A stretch of DNA of 64,000 bases. Origin: Miltoncostaea sp963771025 (GTDB lineage Bacteria > Actinomycetota > Thermoleophilia > Miltoncostaeales > Miltoncostaeaceae). The stretch is taken from the NCBI GenBank assembly GCA_963771025.1, contig CAVYRL010000003.1:248001-312000 (forward strand). Reading direction: 5' to 3'. Under the pieces are notes generated by a model. It had not been told where the DNA came from, did no database searches, and was given only the letters and a program-made list of their open reading frames with translations. The position numbers were made by a program, and so were the translations under genes. Position 1 is the first letter of the stretch. Each line of letters starts with the position of its first letter. This document shows, piece by piece, positions 50,943-64,000 of the stretch.

Positions 50943-52748
50943 GTGAACCGCGCCCCGCTGCTCGCCGCCCTCGCCTGCCTGCTCGCCGGTCCGTCCCTCG
51001 CGCTCGCGGGCCCGGTCGCGGCCCTGCCGCCGGCGAAGCCGCCGGCGATCACCGAGGTCGCCCCCGGCATCGGATTCCAGCGAGCGGTGCAGGCCAACGG
51101 CCAAGTGCTCGACGTCCTGCGCGCCGCCCCGTCGCCGCGGGTCTCGCTGGCCCCCGTCCAGCCGGGCGGCTCACCGGTCACCCGCGGGCTCCTCACCTCG
51201 GCCGTCGCGGCCCGCCTGAACTCCGGCGCCGTTGCCGGCATCAACGGCGACTTCTTCAACCTGACCACCAACCAGCCGAGCGGCGTGCTGATGATCAACG
51301 GCGAGCTGATCCGCGACCCGGAGGCGAGCCGCTCGTCCCTGGTGATGCTGCCGGCCGGCGCCATCGGCGTGCTCAAGCTGGCCTTCCAGGGCCGCTTCCA
51401 GGCCATCGATCCGACCGGGGCCGTCACGTACCCGCAGCGCACGATCCTCGGCGTCAACCGCCCGCCCCAGCGGGCAGCCGAGACGCTGCTCTACACCTCC
51501 GGCTACGGCGTGGCCACGACACCCACCGGGCCGTCCCGCTACGAGATCAGCATCCGGCTCGACACTGCCGGACCGGTCCTCGCCGGTCAGACGCGCACCG
51601 GCACCGTGGTGGCCGCCGGCAGCGGCGGGGGCACGCCGATCGGCGCGGGCAACGTGGTCATCTCGGGCGTCGGGTCGTCCGGGCCGCGGCTCGTCTCCGG
51701 CTTCCCGCTCGGCCAGGCGGTCTCGTTCACCCCGGCCATCCTCTCCCTGCCCCCCGGCGCGGTGAACGCCATCGGCAGCGGCCCGGCGCTCGTGCAGAAC
51801 GGCCGCGCCATCCGCAGCGCCGGCGAGGGCTTCACCAACTCGCAGCTCGGCGCGCGCACCGCGCGCTCGGCCATCGGTCAGGCCGCCGACGGGACCACGC
51901 TCTTCGTGACCGTCGAGGGTCCCCAGCAGGGCAGCCCCGGGATGACCGTCGCGGAGCAGGCGAACCTGATGCGGTCGCTCGGCGCGGTGACGGCGATCGC
52001 GACGGACGCGGGCGGCAGCGCCCAGCTGGCCGTGCGCAACCGGCTGATGATCCCGTGGGCGCAGCCGCGCGCCCTCGCGGACGTCGTGGTGATGTCGTAC
52101 CAGGGCATCACGGTCCAGCCCCTGCCGTTCCGGGTGTCGCCGAACGGCGACGGCGTGGACGACACGGCGCGGGTCGTGTTCCGCTCGCCCCTCTCGGGGC
52201 CGACCAAGGTCAGCGTGGCGCGCACCACCGGGCGCCCGGCCCGGCGCATCTGGCAGGGCACCCTCGGCCCCGGCACCGCGAGGGTGAGGCTCAACCCGAA
52301 GAGGCTGCGGTTCGCCGACGGCCCCTACATCGTGGTGGCGACTCAGACGGCCACCGACGGCAGCGTCAGCGAGCAGCGCCGCCGGGTGATCTTCGACCGC
52401 ACGATCGGGTTCCTCACGGCCCGCCCGACGACGACCAGGGTCCGCAGGAAGGTCCTGCCCCGGCTGGGCATCGGCTTCCGCCTCACCCGCAAGGCACGGG
52501 TCACGGTTCGCATCCGCACCCGCGGCGGCACGCCCATCACCACGCTCGTCAGCGGGCGCACGCTCAGGCCAGGGCGCCAGCGCATCTCCTGGGACCGCAA
52601 GGTGAAGGGCGCGATCGTCTCGGGCCGCGTGCAGGTCACCGCCGAGTCGCGCACGTCGTTCGGCACCAGCGGCCTGGTGCGCTCCGTGACCCTCGCGACC
52701 CCGCCGAAGCCCAAGCCCTCCAGGAAGCCGGCTCCGAAAACCCCCTGA
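50943..52748 (+). CDS. Secreted NAGPA-type phosphodiester glycosidase domain protein
   Basis: 601 residues from GTG 50943 (GTG 50925 possible), with a signal peptide (LLAALACLLAGPSLALAGPV). Residues ~60-390 are a NAGPA/DUF2233 domain: AVAGINGDFFNLTTNQPSGV, GSGPALVQNGR, RTARSAIGQAADGTTLFVTV and AIATDAGGSAQLAVRN. This domain removes sugar phosphodiesters in known members. The C-terminal ~200 residues are FlgD-like Ig modules (PFRVSPNGDGVDDTARVVF) ending in a Lys/Pro-rich tail. It diverges from the PhoR-like kinase. Confidence 0.88.
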   Translation: MNRAPLLAALACLLAGPSLALAGPVAALPPAKPPAITEVAPGIGFQRAVQANGQVLDVLRAAPSPRVSLAPVQPGGSPVTRGLLTSAVAARLNSGAVAGINGDFFNLTTNQPSGVLMINGELIRDPEASRSSLVMLPAGAIGVLKLAFQGRFQAIDPTGAVTYPQRTILGVNRPPQRAAETLLYTSGYGVATTPTGPSRYEISIRLDTAGPVLAGQTRTGTVVAAGSGGGTPIGAGNVVISGVGSSGPRLVSGFPLGQAVSFTPAILSLPPGAVNAIGSGPALVQNGRAIRSAGEGFTNSQLGARTARSAIGQAADGTTLFVTVEGPQQGSPGMTVAEQANLMRSLGAVTAIATDAGGSAQLAVRNRLMIPWAQPRALADVVVMSYQGITVQPLPFRVSPNGDGVDDTARVVFRSPLSGPTKVSVARTTGRPARRIWQGTLGPGTARVRLNPKRLRFADGPYIVVATQTATDGSVSEQRRRVIFDRTIGFLTARPTTTRVRRKVLPRLGIGFRLTRKARVTVRIRTRGGTPITTLVSGRTLRPGRQRISWDRKVKGAIVSGRVQVTAESRTSFGTSGLVRSVTLATPPKPKPSRKPAPKTP

Positions 52749-52782
52749 GAACCCGTTCCGGACCGAAACAGGTTCTCGGCGA
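52749..52782. terminator. Hairpin between convergent genes
   Basis: GAGAACC ... GGTTCTC form a 7-bp stem around a 17-base interior that can pair further (GTT/AAC). It lies right after the glycosidase stop and before the convergent 83-residue gene. No T tract. Confidence 0.5.
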
Positions 52783-52822
52783 GCCCCGGGCCGGGCCCGC
52801 TCACGGGAGTCTCCGCCCAGCC

Positions 52823-53074
52823 TCAGTCCTGGTGGTTGCCCTCGACCTCGGCCTGCGCCGCCCGGATCTCCGACACGAGCCGGTCGATCTCCGCGTCGAG
52901 GCCCGCCTCGCCGTCGCGCTGGCGCACCACCAGGTGCCCCAGCTCCTCGGCGAGGGTGTTGACCTGCCGTTTCAGGTTGAAGTCGTGCGCCTTGTCCTTG
53001 GCCTCCGCCGCGCCCTTCTGGGCCGCGTCGGAGGCCTTCTTGGCGGCGTCCTTGGCCTTGTCGACGAATCCCAT
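52823..53074 (-). CDS. Small helical, highly charged protein
   Basis: 83 residues. The N-terminal third is an Ala/Lys repeat (GFVDKAKDAAKKASDAAQKG), similar to LEA or antitoxin-like stress peptides (Rv0909 type), followed by a heptad-like helix (LAEELGHLVVRQRDGEAGLD). No catalytic motif and no membrane span. Probably cytoplasmic and coiled-coil. Function unknown. Confidence 0.7.
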   Translation of the reverse strand: MGFVDKAKDAAKKASDAAQKGAAEAKDKAHDFNLKRQVNTLAEELGHLVVRQRDGEAGLDAEIDRLVSEIRAAQAEVEGNHQD

Positions 53075-53113
53075 GGCGGTTCTCCCGTCTCGCGGTCCCG
53101 ATGGAGCGTGAGC

Positions 53114-53500
53114 CTACTTCTCCTCCCGCCAGTGCATGACGGTCAAGACCGTCGCCACGATCGAGAAGATCAGCGCCAGGAAAAGGCCGATCTTGCGGCT
53201 CGCGCCGCCGAAGCCCTCGAGGAAGATCATGAGCGTCACGATGAACGTGACGCTGGTGAGATAGGCCGCCCACGACGAGGGGTCGATGGCGGCGGGCAGC
53301 TCGCGATTGAAGGCCTCCGCGGCCAGGATGGCCGCCGCGCCGGCCGCGAAGATCAGCAGGATCCACCATGAGGGGACGACGTCATTACCACCGACGTTGA
53401 CGCCCCCGAGGCCGTACCAGGGAAAGAACAGGCTGATGATGAAGAGGACGTTGGCGCCGGCGGCGCCGAGCAGCTTCTGCTCGCGTGTGAGCGAGTTCAC
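53114..53500 (-). CDS. Four-helix membrane protein of unknown function
   Basis: 128 residues from GTG 53500, chosen because AGGAG lies 7 bases upstream. Four hydrophobic spans are visible: ANVLFIISLFFPWYG, WWILLIFAAGAAAILAAEAF, AYLTSVTFIVTLMIFLEGF and IGLFLALIFSIVATVLTVM. The FFPWYG turn after the first span also occurs (FLPWYA) in the 158-residue gene at 54887, so the two may be distant paralogues. Confidence 0.75.
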   Translation of the reverse strand: MNSLTREQKLLGAAGANVLFIISLFFPWYGLGGVNVGGNDVVPSWWILLIFAAGAAAILAAEAFNRELPAAIDPSSWAAYLTSVTFIVTLMIFLEGFGGASRKIGLFLALIFSIVATVLTVMHWREEK

Positions 53501-53588
53501 GTGATCACTCCTAGGTGAGACCGGTGGGCATTCGGACGGGATGCGCCCCAGGGCTCTTCTACGCGCCCCGCGGTGTCCCTTGCATGGT

Positions 53589-54272
53589 TCAGCCGGCGAC
53601 CAGGTCAACCGGCGGGTTGTGACCGGGGATCAAGCGGCGCGGGCCGGCGGCGCGAATCGCGCGAAACGCCGTAAGGTGCTCCTCCCGGCGCGGGAAGCCC
53701 TCAGGGAGATCCATCCGCGCGAACCAGCCAGGATCCGGGCCCGGCGTGTCGCCCGCGATCGCCACGATGCCCTCGTCGGTGTCGACAAGGAACGCGACGT
53801 GCCCATCGGTGTGGCCGGGGGTCAGGATCCAGCGCACACCGGGCAGCACCTCGCCCGACACGCCGGACATGGGACGCACGGTGGCGCGGTCCCGCGCCCC
53901 GCGCCCCGCCTTCGCGTGGGGCGTGGCCAGCTCGATCTCGTGCGCGTGCAGGTCCACCTCGCCGAGCTGCGGCAGCGCCGAGACGTGGTCGGAGTGAAGG
54001 TGGGTGGCGAGGGCGGTGCGCACGTCGTCGGGCCCCAGCCCCCGCGCGGCCAGCGCGCCCTTCAGCATGTCGCCCTGGGTCATGTAGCCGGGATCGACCA
54101 CGACGTTCTCGGGGCCGGTCAGCAACACCGTGTTGGGCCACGCGATCATGGCGTGGACCGCGTCGGGCAGGCCGCGGTAGGCGCCGAACGTGGACGCGGT
54201 CGAGGGGCCTCGCAGCTCGATGACGTCGTCACCGCGCACGGCGAACACGATCCTGTGGGTCGGAATCAGCAC
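53589..54272 (-). CDS. Metallo-beta-lactamase fold hydrolase
   Basis: 227 residues from GTG 54272. The metal motif is THLHSDHVSALP (HxHxDH), with further ligands His in LTPGHTDGHVAF, Asp in AGDTPGPDP and His in IPGHNPP. This is a two-zinc MBL hydrolase. There is no signal peptide. The substrate could be a thioester, lactone or phosphodiester; the sequence does not say. Confidence 0.9.
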   Translation of the reverse strand: MLIPTHRIVFAVRGDDVIELRGPSTASTFGAYRGLPDAVHAMIAWPNTVLLTGPENVVVDPGYMTQGDMLKGALAARGLGPDDVRTALATHLHSDHVSALPQLGEVDLHAHEIELATPHAKAGRGARDRATVRPMSGVSGEVLPGVRWILTPGHTDGHVAFLVDTDEGIVAIAGDTPGPDPGWFARMDLPEGFPRREEHLTAFRAIRAAGPRRLIPGHNPPVDLVAG

Positions 54273-54292
54273 CTCGACCCGCCACGTCGTGG

Positions 54293-54517
54293 CTATCGCG
54301 CCGCCTCCGTGCGTGGAGGACCGCCCGCGGCGACCCGGTCGTGCTCGTAGCAGGGGGCCTCGCAGAACGGCGCGACCGGATCGTCGCCGATCCGGCTGAC
54401 GCGCGTCGCCCGCGCGCGCAGCTCGAGCACCCCGCGCCGCACCCGCGGCGCCAGCGCCACTCCGCCCACCACCCCTCCCGCCAGCAGCCAGCGCGCCCGG
54501 CGGCGTCCCGAGGTCAT
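54293..54517 (-). CDS. Small membrane-anchored protein of unknown function
   Basis: 74 residues. One N-terminal hydrophobic span (WLLAGGVVGGVALAPRV) after a basic tail, then PFCEAPCYEHDR with two Cys. ATG 54517 overlaps the GYD gene stop (ATGA), which supports it as a real coupled gene. No family recognised. Confidence 0.55.
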   Translation of the reverse strand: MTSGRRRARWLLAGGVVGGVALAPRVRRGVLELRARATRVSRIGDDPVAPFCEAPCYEHDRVAAGGPPRTEAAR

Positions 54518-54798
54518 TTCAGGAGTGAGAGGAACTCATCGACGGGAATGGCGGTGAGGGTCTGGAAGTGCGCCGTGCCGCGCGCCGCCAGCTCCACCGA
54601 CACGCGGGCGATGACCTTCTCGTCGTCCGCCTCCACGATGTTGACGAAGTCGTAGGGGCCCAGCACCGCCCACTGTTGCACGACCTTGGCGCCCATCTGG
54701 GCGATCTCGTCGTTCACCTCCAGCAGGCGCTGGGGGTTGGCCTTCAGCGTGCCGACCCCGTGGGGGCTGAGCGTGCTGAGAAGGATGTATGTCGGCAC
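54514..54798 (-). CDS. GYD domain protein
   Basis: 94 residues with the GYD-family pattern TYILLSTLSPHGVGTLKANP, then VQQWAVLGPYDFVNIVEADD, where the GxYD motif lies, and AHFQTLTAIPVDEFLSLL. These are small ferredoxin-like-fold proteins of unknown role. Coupled to the small membrane protein downstream. Confidence 0.88.
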   Translation of the reverse strand: MPTYILLSTLSPHGVGTLKANPQRLLEVNDEIAQMGAKVVQQWAVLGPYDFVNIVEADDEKVIARVSVELAARGTAHFQTLTAIPVDEFLSLLK

Positions 54799-54886
54799 GT
54801 GAACGAACTCCTTCGGGCCGCGGTCGGGTTCGGCGAGAGTACCACCGCGGAACGGAAACGGACCCGGAGCGGTACCGTGCGAGCGA

Positions 54887-55363
54887 ATGGCCTCCTCGCG
54901 TCAGCCGGTGCCCTCGTCGCGCGCCCGCGCCCTGCCCCGGGCGGGACGGGCCGGCACCGCCCTGGTCGGCGTCGTCTCCGGGGTCGCCCTGGTCGTGTCG
55001 GTGTTCCTACCCTGGTACGCGACCAACGTCGGCCCGCCCTTCTCAGCGACCAGCGCGAGCGGGTGGGAGGCGACCGACATCGCGCGCATCGCCCTGGTCG
55101 CGGGCGTCGTGCTCGCCGCCGCCGCCGTGATCCTCGCGCTCGAGGAGCAGGGCGCGCTGAGGCTGGACCCCGGTTACGGCAACGCGCTCGCGTGGGTGGT
55201 GCTGGTGGCGGCGATCCTCGCCGCCCTGGCGGTCGGCTTCCGCCTGCTGGTGATGCCCGAGCCCGCCGAGTTCCTGTCCCGGCAGATCGGCCTCTACATC
55301 GCCGCCGCGGCCTGCGTCGGCGGCATCCTCAGCGGCCTCGCCGCCATCGCCACTCGCGGCTGA
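54887..55363 (+). CDS. Four-helix membrane protein of unknown function
   Basis: 158 residues. After a basic, Pro-rich tail come four spans: TALVGVVSGVALVVSVFLPW, ARIALVAGVVLAAAAVILAL, LAWVVLVAAILAALAVGF and IGLYIAAAACVGGILSGLAA. The VFLPWYA turn matches that of the protein at 53114. No function known. Confidence 0.75.
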   Translation: MASSRQPVPSSRARALPRAGRAGTALVGVVSGVALVVSVFLPWYATNVGPPFSATSASGWEATDIARIALVAGVVLAAAAVILALEEQGALRLDPGYGNALAWVVLVAAILAALAVGFRLLVMPEPAEFLSRQIGLYIAAAACVGGILSGLAAIATRG

Positions 55364-55388
55364 GCGCGGCGGCGCCGATGTAAGGGAG

Positions 55389-55823
55389 GTGACGTACTAC
55401 CTCCCGCCACCCCGGGACGACGATTCCGGGCTCCATTCCATATCGGGCGTCCACGCCGCAACCGACGTGGCGCGCGAGCGTGGCAGCCCGCCGCCGAGCC
55501 TCGCCGACGGACGCATCGTCAGGATCGTGCGGATGCCCGCCGGGAACGTGGCGGCCTACCTGGGCTCGTGGGAGGTCGAGCCGCCGCCCGCGGGCCCGAT
55601 CGACGCGCCCTATGGCGTGGTGGCGCGGGAGCGGCTGCGCCCCGACCGGTCGCGCCCCGGCGCGGTGCGCCGCCAGCGGCTTGCCGTCGTGGCCGAGGGG
55701 CAGGATGCGACCGCGCTCCACTGGTCGGCGCCCGAGCCCGTGACCGCCGAGGACGAAGCGGTCTGGCGACGAGCCCTCCAGCGCCTGTCGGCGTCGGGCG
55801 CGGGGGCCGGCTGGCGCGCGTAG
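55389..55823 (+). CDS. Hypothetical protein
   Basis: 144 residues from GTG 55389, directly behind AAGGGAG. The sequence is Pro/Arg-rich with no membrane span; a central segment (IVRIVRMPAGNVAAYLGSWE) looks like a beta pair. It is nine bases from the DUF5718 gene on the same strand. No family recognised. Confidence 0.6.
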   Translation: MTYYLPPPRDDDSGLHSISGVHAATDVARERGSPPPSLADGRIVRIVRMPAGNVAAYLGSWEVEPPPAGPIDAPYGVVARERLRPDRSRPGAVRRQRLAVVAEGQDATALHWSAPEPVTAEDEAVWRRALQRLSASGAGAGWRA

Positions 55824-55832
55824 CCTGCCCGG

Positions 55833-56732
55833 GTGATCGATCTGGATCTGGACGACCTGCGCGGCGCGTTCGGGCTGGGCGTGGCCGGCAACTTCGCCGG
55901 CCACCTCGAGCAGGCCGGTGAGGCGGACGACTTCTCGGCCGTCACGCCCACGGCGCCCGAAGCGCCGAAGGGCATCTTCCCCTTCTACGCGCCGGGCGGG
56001 GACACGTTCCTCGATGTGTTCCCGCTGTCGCATGACCGCATCGCCAAGCCCCGCTCGGAGGGAGCCGTCAACCTCCAGATCGAGCCCGAGGTCGGCCTTC
56101 TGTGCGCCGTCTCCTACGGCGCCGGCGGCGCCGTCACCGGCCTCGCCCCCACGGCGCTCGGGGCGTTCAACGACTGCTCCATCCGCCGGCCCGGCGCGCC
56201 CAAGATCAGCCACAAGAAGAACTGGGGGCCCGACTCGAAGGGGGTTGCCCGGCGCATCTTCGCCATCGGCGACATCGCGCCGACCGGGCTCACGGCGACC
56301 TTCCGCATCGCCAGCTTCCTGCGCCGCGACGGGGTGGTCGCCGCGTACGGCATCGACAGCCCGCTGCCGGGTTACTCCTACTACGGGCGGCGGCTGCTGG
56401 ACTGGATCGTCGAGCGCCTGGCCAATCAGGAGGGCCGCGGCGGGAGCCCTCTCGAGCCGGTCGGCGCATATCTGGCCCGCTCCGGCAACCCGCCGACCGC
56501 TCTCATCGGCATCGGCGCGACCCGCTACACGCCGCTGGGCGAGAGCACCTACCTGCGGGCCGGAGACGTCTCGATCGTCATCGTCTACGACGCCGCCGTG
56601 ACCCCACCCGACGCGCTGAGCGCCCTGGTGGAGGCCGGCCGCGAGGACGTCGTCCCGGCGGCCTCGGTGCTCCGCCAGGAGGTCTACGACTCCGTCGAGC
56701 CGGAGGCCCGGGCGCGGCCGATCGCGGAGTAG
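55833..56732 (+). CDS. DUF5718 family protein
   Basis: 299 residues. The N-terminus (FGLGVAGNFAGHLEQAGEAD) and the central FNDCSIRRPGAPKISHKKNW match what I recall of DUF5718. The layout, with an N-terminal GLGVAGN...GHLEQAGE and a later IGIGATRYTPLGESTYL strand pair, recalls fumarylacetoacetate-hydrolase-like folds, which is only a suggestion. Cytoplasmic. The 3' end overlaps the convergent membrane-protein gene by 49 bases. Confidence 0.75.
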   Translation: MIDLDLDDLRGAFGLGVAGNFAGHLEQAGEADDFSAVTPTAPEAPKGIFPFYAPGGDTFLDVFPLSHDRIAKPRSEGAVNLQIEPEVGLLCAVSYGAGGAVTGLAPTALGAFNDCSIRRPGAPKISHKKNWGPDSKGVARRIFAIGDIAPTGLTATFRIASFLRRDGVVAAYGIDSPLPGYSYYGRRLLDWIVERLANQEGRGGSPLEPVGAYLARSGNPPTALIGIGATRYTPLGESTYLRAGDVSIVIVYDAAVTPPDALSALVEAGREDVVPAASVLRQEVYDSVEPEARARPIAE

Positions 56733-56905
56733 GCGAGCACCAGCAGGCCGATCGTGATCGCGACGAGCGCGACGAACAGCAGGTAGCCGGCGATCGTCCC
56801 CCCCTGGACCGCCACGCTCGCGGCGCCCGCCGCCAGCGCGGCGAGGATCGCATAGACGGCCGCGAGCGCCGCGGGACGCGTGTTGGGGTATCCGGACTGT
56901 GCCAT
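56684..56905 (-). CDS. Small two-helix membrane protein
   Basis: 73 residues from ATG 56905. Two spans: ALAAVYAILAALAAGAASVA and AGYLLFVALVAITIGLLVLA. The tail is short and acidic. It overlaps the end of the DUF5718 gene on the other strand, which is unusual in extent but possible. Function unknown. Confidence 0.6.
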   Translation of the reverse strand: MAQSGYPNTRPAALAAVYAILAALAAGAASVAVQGGTIAGYLLFVALVAITIGLLVLAYSAIGRARASGSTES

Positions 56906-56942
56906 CGACGGCGCCTTTCGCCTCGGGACGCGCTCAGCCTGA

Positions 56943-56985
56943 TTCAACCACCACCCCGGCGCGATCGTCCGGGGTGATGGTTGAA
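56943..56985 (-). terminator. Strong hairpin downstream of clpB
   Basis: TTCAACCACCACCCCGG and CCGGGGTGATGGTTGAA form a 17-bp stem with one mismatch around a 9-base loop. It begins 12 bases after the clpB stop. There is no T run, but length and place make it the likely end of the heat-shock operon. Confidence 0.8.
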
Positions 56986-56997
56986 CGGTGTCGTTCG

Positions 56998-59592
<2,595 letters not shown>

Positions 59593-59607
59593 CGTCTCGT
59601 CCTCTCA

Positions 59608-60011
59608 TCAGTCCCTCTTTCGTCTCACCACGGGGGCGTAGCGGGGCACGAGCGCGGTCTCCTCCCGCACGGCCAGCACCAGCTGCCCCCGCGCCGCGCG
59701 CGCGTCGGCGATCTGGCGCCGATGCTCGTCGACGCTCACGTCCAGTTCCGCTCTCAGATCGCGGATGCGCCGCTCGGCGCGCTCCAGCCGCTGCTCGAGA
59801 CGCAGCACGCGCTCGATGCCCACCAGGTTGAGGCCCTCCTCCGAGAGCTCCTGGATCCGCCGCAGCAGCACGACGTCGGCCCGGGAGTACACCCGCGTGT
59901 TGCGCGCGGTGCGCCGCGGCGCGATCAGGCCGCGGCGCTCGTACACGCGTAGCGTCTGGGGATGCATCCCCGACATCTCGGCGGCCACGCCGATCATGAA
60001 GTACTCGCCGC

Positions 60012-60015
<4 letters not shown>
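59608..60015 (-). CDS. hspR: HspR heat-shock repressor (MerR family)
   Basis: 135 residues from GTG 60015, overlapping the dnaJ stop as GTGA. The MerR HTH reads YFMIGVAAEMSGMHPQTLRV then YERRGLIAPRRTARNTRVYS, followed by a helical coiled tail (LRLEQRLERAERRIRDLRAE). HspR, helped by DnaK, binds HAIR sites; a matching inverted repeat lies upstream of dnaK at 63716. Feedback control of the whole operon is likely. Confidence 0.95.
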
Positions 60016-61115
<1,100 letters not shown>

Positions 61116-61143
61116 CCGTGTTCGCCCTACCCCTTCTGTCGAA

Positions 61144-61721
61144 TCAGCCGTTGGGCCGTGAGGCGATCACGACCCGCGTGGGACGCAGGACGTGGTCCGC
61201 GTGGCGGTACCCCTTCTCGATCACCTGGATGACCGTTCCCTCCTGGTGCTCCGGCGATGGCGCGGAGGCGATCGCCTCGTGCACCGTCGGATCGAACTGC
61301 TCGCCCTCGGCCGGGATCTCCTCGACCCCGTGGCCCGCGAGGAGCCCGGCCAGCTGGCCGCGCACCATCTCGAGCCCGGCCACGATCTGAACCCCCTGAT
61401 CACCGAGCGCGGCAACCGCCCGCTCGAGGTTGTCCACCACGGGCAGCAGCCCGCGGACCACCTCGCGCGTCGCCCCGGTCGCGATGGTCTGGCGCTCGCG
61501 TTCGTTGCGCTTGCGGTAGTTGTCGAACTCGGCCTTCAGGCGCTGGAGCGCGTCCAGGTACTCGTCGCGCTCCGCCTCGACCCGCTCGAGGTCCGAGACC
61601 GGGGCCGCCTCCTCGGCGACCCCGTTGGCCTCGTCACCCCGCGCGTCGATCTCGGTGTCGGCGACCGGCCCGGCGACGTCCGTGTCGTCGGGTGTCCGGT
61701 ATGGATCTGCGGGTCGCTGCG

Positions 61722-61725
<4 letters not shown>
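61144..61725 (-). CDS. grpE: GrpE nucleotide exchange factor
   Basis: 193 residues. A long N-terminal acidic region, a coiled coil (LERVEAERDEYLDALQRLKA, EFDNYRKRNERERQ) and the beta-domain end GTVIQVIEKGYRHADHVLRP. It releases ADP from DnaK. ATG 61725 overlaps the dnaK stop (ATGA). Confidence 0.96.
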
Positions 61726-63620
<1,895 letters not shown>

Positions 63621-63683
63621 ATGCGTGCTGCCTCCTCGTACCGGGATCGCCCCGGGATGCAATGTGTGAACGTCGCTTCGAGG

Positions 63684-63711
63684 AGTGTAGATCTAAGTCA
63701 GTTCATGTCAA
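63684..63711 (-). promoter_or_regulatory. Probable sigma-70 promoter of dnaK
   Basis: On the minus strand, TTGACA (63711-63706) and TACACT (63689-63684) are separated by 16 bases, close to the primary-sigma consensus. The -10 lies 63 bases upstream of the dnaK ATG. Its -35 is only 4 bases from the HAIR-like palindrome. Confidence 0.75.
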
Positions 63712-63715
63712 GTCG

Positions 63716-63740
63716 GATCTGAGTGTCATCGACTCAGATC
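63716..63740. promoter_or_regulatory. HAIR-like HspR operator
   Basis: A perfect 9-bp inverted repeat, GATCTGAGT-N7-ACTCAGATC. The known HAIR consensus is CTTGAGT-N7-ACTCAAG, so core, spacing and place fit. It sits next to the dnaK -35 and overlaps the last codons of nth. Confidence 0.85.
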
Positions 63741-64000
63741 TTCGCGGCCGTCCCGGCGACCTCCCCGGAGGCGATGCCGGTGCGGCAGACGTCGAGCAGT
63801 ACGCACTCCCCGCAGCGCGGGGCCCGCGCGACGCAGACCGCGCGCCCGTGGGCGATCAGGCGCATATGGGTGGCGAAGGCCATGCCGGGCGGCGTCCATC
63901 TCGAGAGGCGCTCCTGTGCGGCGGCCGCGGTCGCGCGGGGAGGGACGATGCCGGTCCGCAGCGCGATGCGGTGCACGTGGGTGTCGGCCGGCACGACGTG
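63734..64000 (-). CDS. nth: Endonuclease III, C-terminal part (runs off the window)
   Basis: The last ~88 codons only. VPADTHVHRIALRTG includes the catalytic Asp of the HhH-GPD family (DTHV), and the C-terminus has the [4Fe-4S] loop CVARAPRCGECVLLDVC with C-x6-C-x2-C-x5-C spacing. It is a base-excision repair glycosylase/lyase for oxidised pyrimidines. The true start lies beyond base 64000. Confidence 0.9.
   Translation of the reverse strand, partial: HVVPADTHVHRIALRTGIVPPRATAAAAQERLSRWTPPGMAFATHMRLIAHGRAVCVARAPRCGECVLLDVCRTGIASGEVAGTAAKI

Overview
This 64 kb window is very GC-rich, densely packed bacterial chromosome. Many starts are GTG or TTG, and genes are often coupled by 4-base stop/start overlaps. 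The dnaK-grpE-dnaJ-hspR-clpB order with an HspR-type inverted repeat, F420-type oxidoreductase families, SigB/RsbW/STAS partner switching and nSTAND1-type proteins point to Actinomycetota. A deep-branching class such as Thermoleophilia is my inference, not something the sequence proves. There is no rRNA and no CRISPR array. I see one intact tRNA (Ala-UGC) and one degenerate tRNA-like sequence.

Layout. 1-6.5 kb: edge of a luciferase-like gene, a secreted protein behind a molybdate-binding Mop protein, an alpha/beta hydrolase, nadM, apgM, an acyl-CoA dehydrogenase and selD. 6.6-12.4 kb: a secreted beta-helix protein and a giant kinase-TIR-like-nSTAND1-WD40 gene that carries a frameshift. 12.5-15.9 kb: a DUF4386 membrane protein, a LysR regulator and a DHA2 transporter that share a duplicated operator-like sequence. 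16.0-17.4 kb: a gene graveyard (transporter, luciferase-like and cupin relics, tRNA relic) ending at tRNA-Ala. 17.4-23 kb: small housekeeping genes and a secreted subtilase. 23-24.8 kb: uppP running without a stop into a truncated IS110 transposase. 24.8-26.9 kb: STAS / sigma factor / RsbW partner-switching genes. 26.9-32.5 kb: a YihY-family protein, nhaA and two secreted glycoside-hydrolase-like proteins.

32.6-36.8 kb: a coupled sulfur operon (sat, a ComA-like phosphosulfolactate synthase, a fumarate-reductase-like flavoprotein) behind a LysR gene. 36.8-41.9 kb: a coupled signalling operon (receiver-GGDEF-like-glycosyltransferase fusion, PAS/GAF histidine kinase, response regulator, HPt protein). 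42.2-45.4 kb: lon, an HxlR regulator and an F420/PPOX enzyme. 45.4-49.7 kb: surface-sugar genes (FlaA1/CapD-like, DUF354, DegT aminotransferase). 49.7-56.9 kb: a PhoR-like kinase, a phosphodiester-glycosidase-domain protein and many small membrane or unknown proteins. 57-63.7 kb: the heat-shock operon with its promoter and HAIR-like operator. 63.7-64 kb: the 3' end of nth.

The most interesting items are: the signal-receiver/membrane-glycosyltransferase fusion in a phosphorelay operon; the compact sat-flavoprotein-ComA operon, which could make a sulfonate; the kinase-TIR-STAND-propeller gene with its frameshift; and the duplicated LysR operator.
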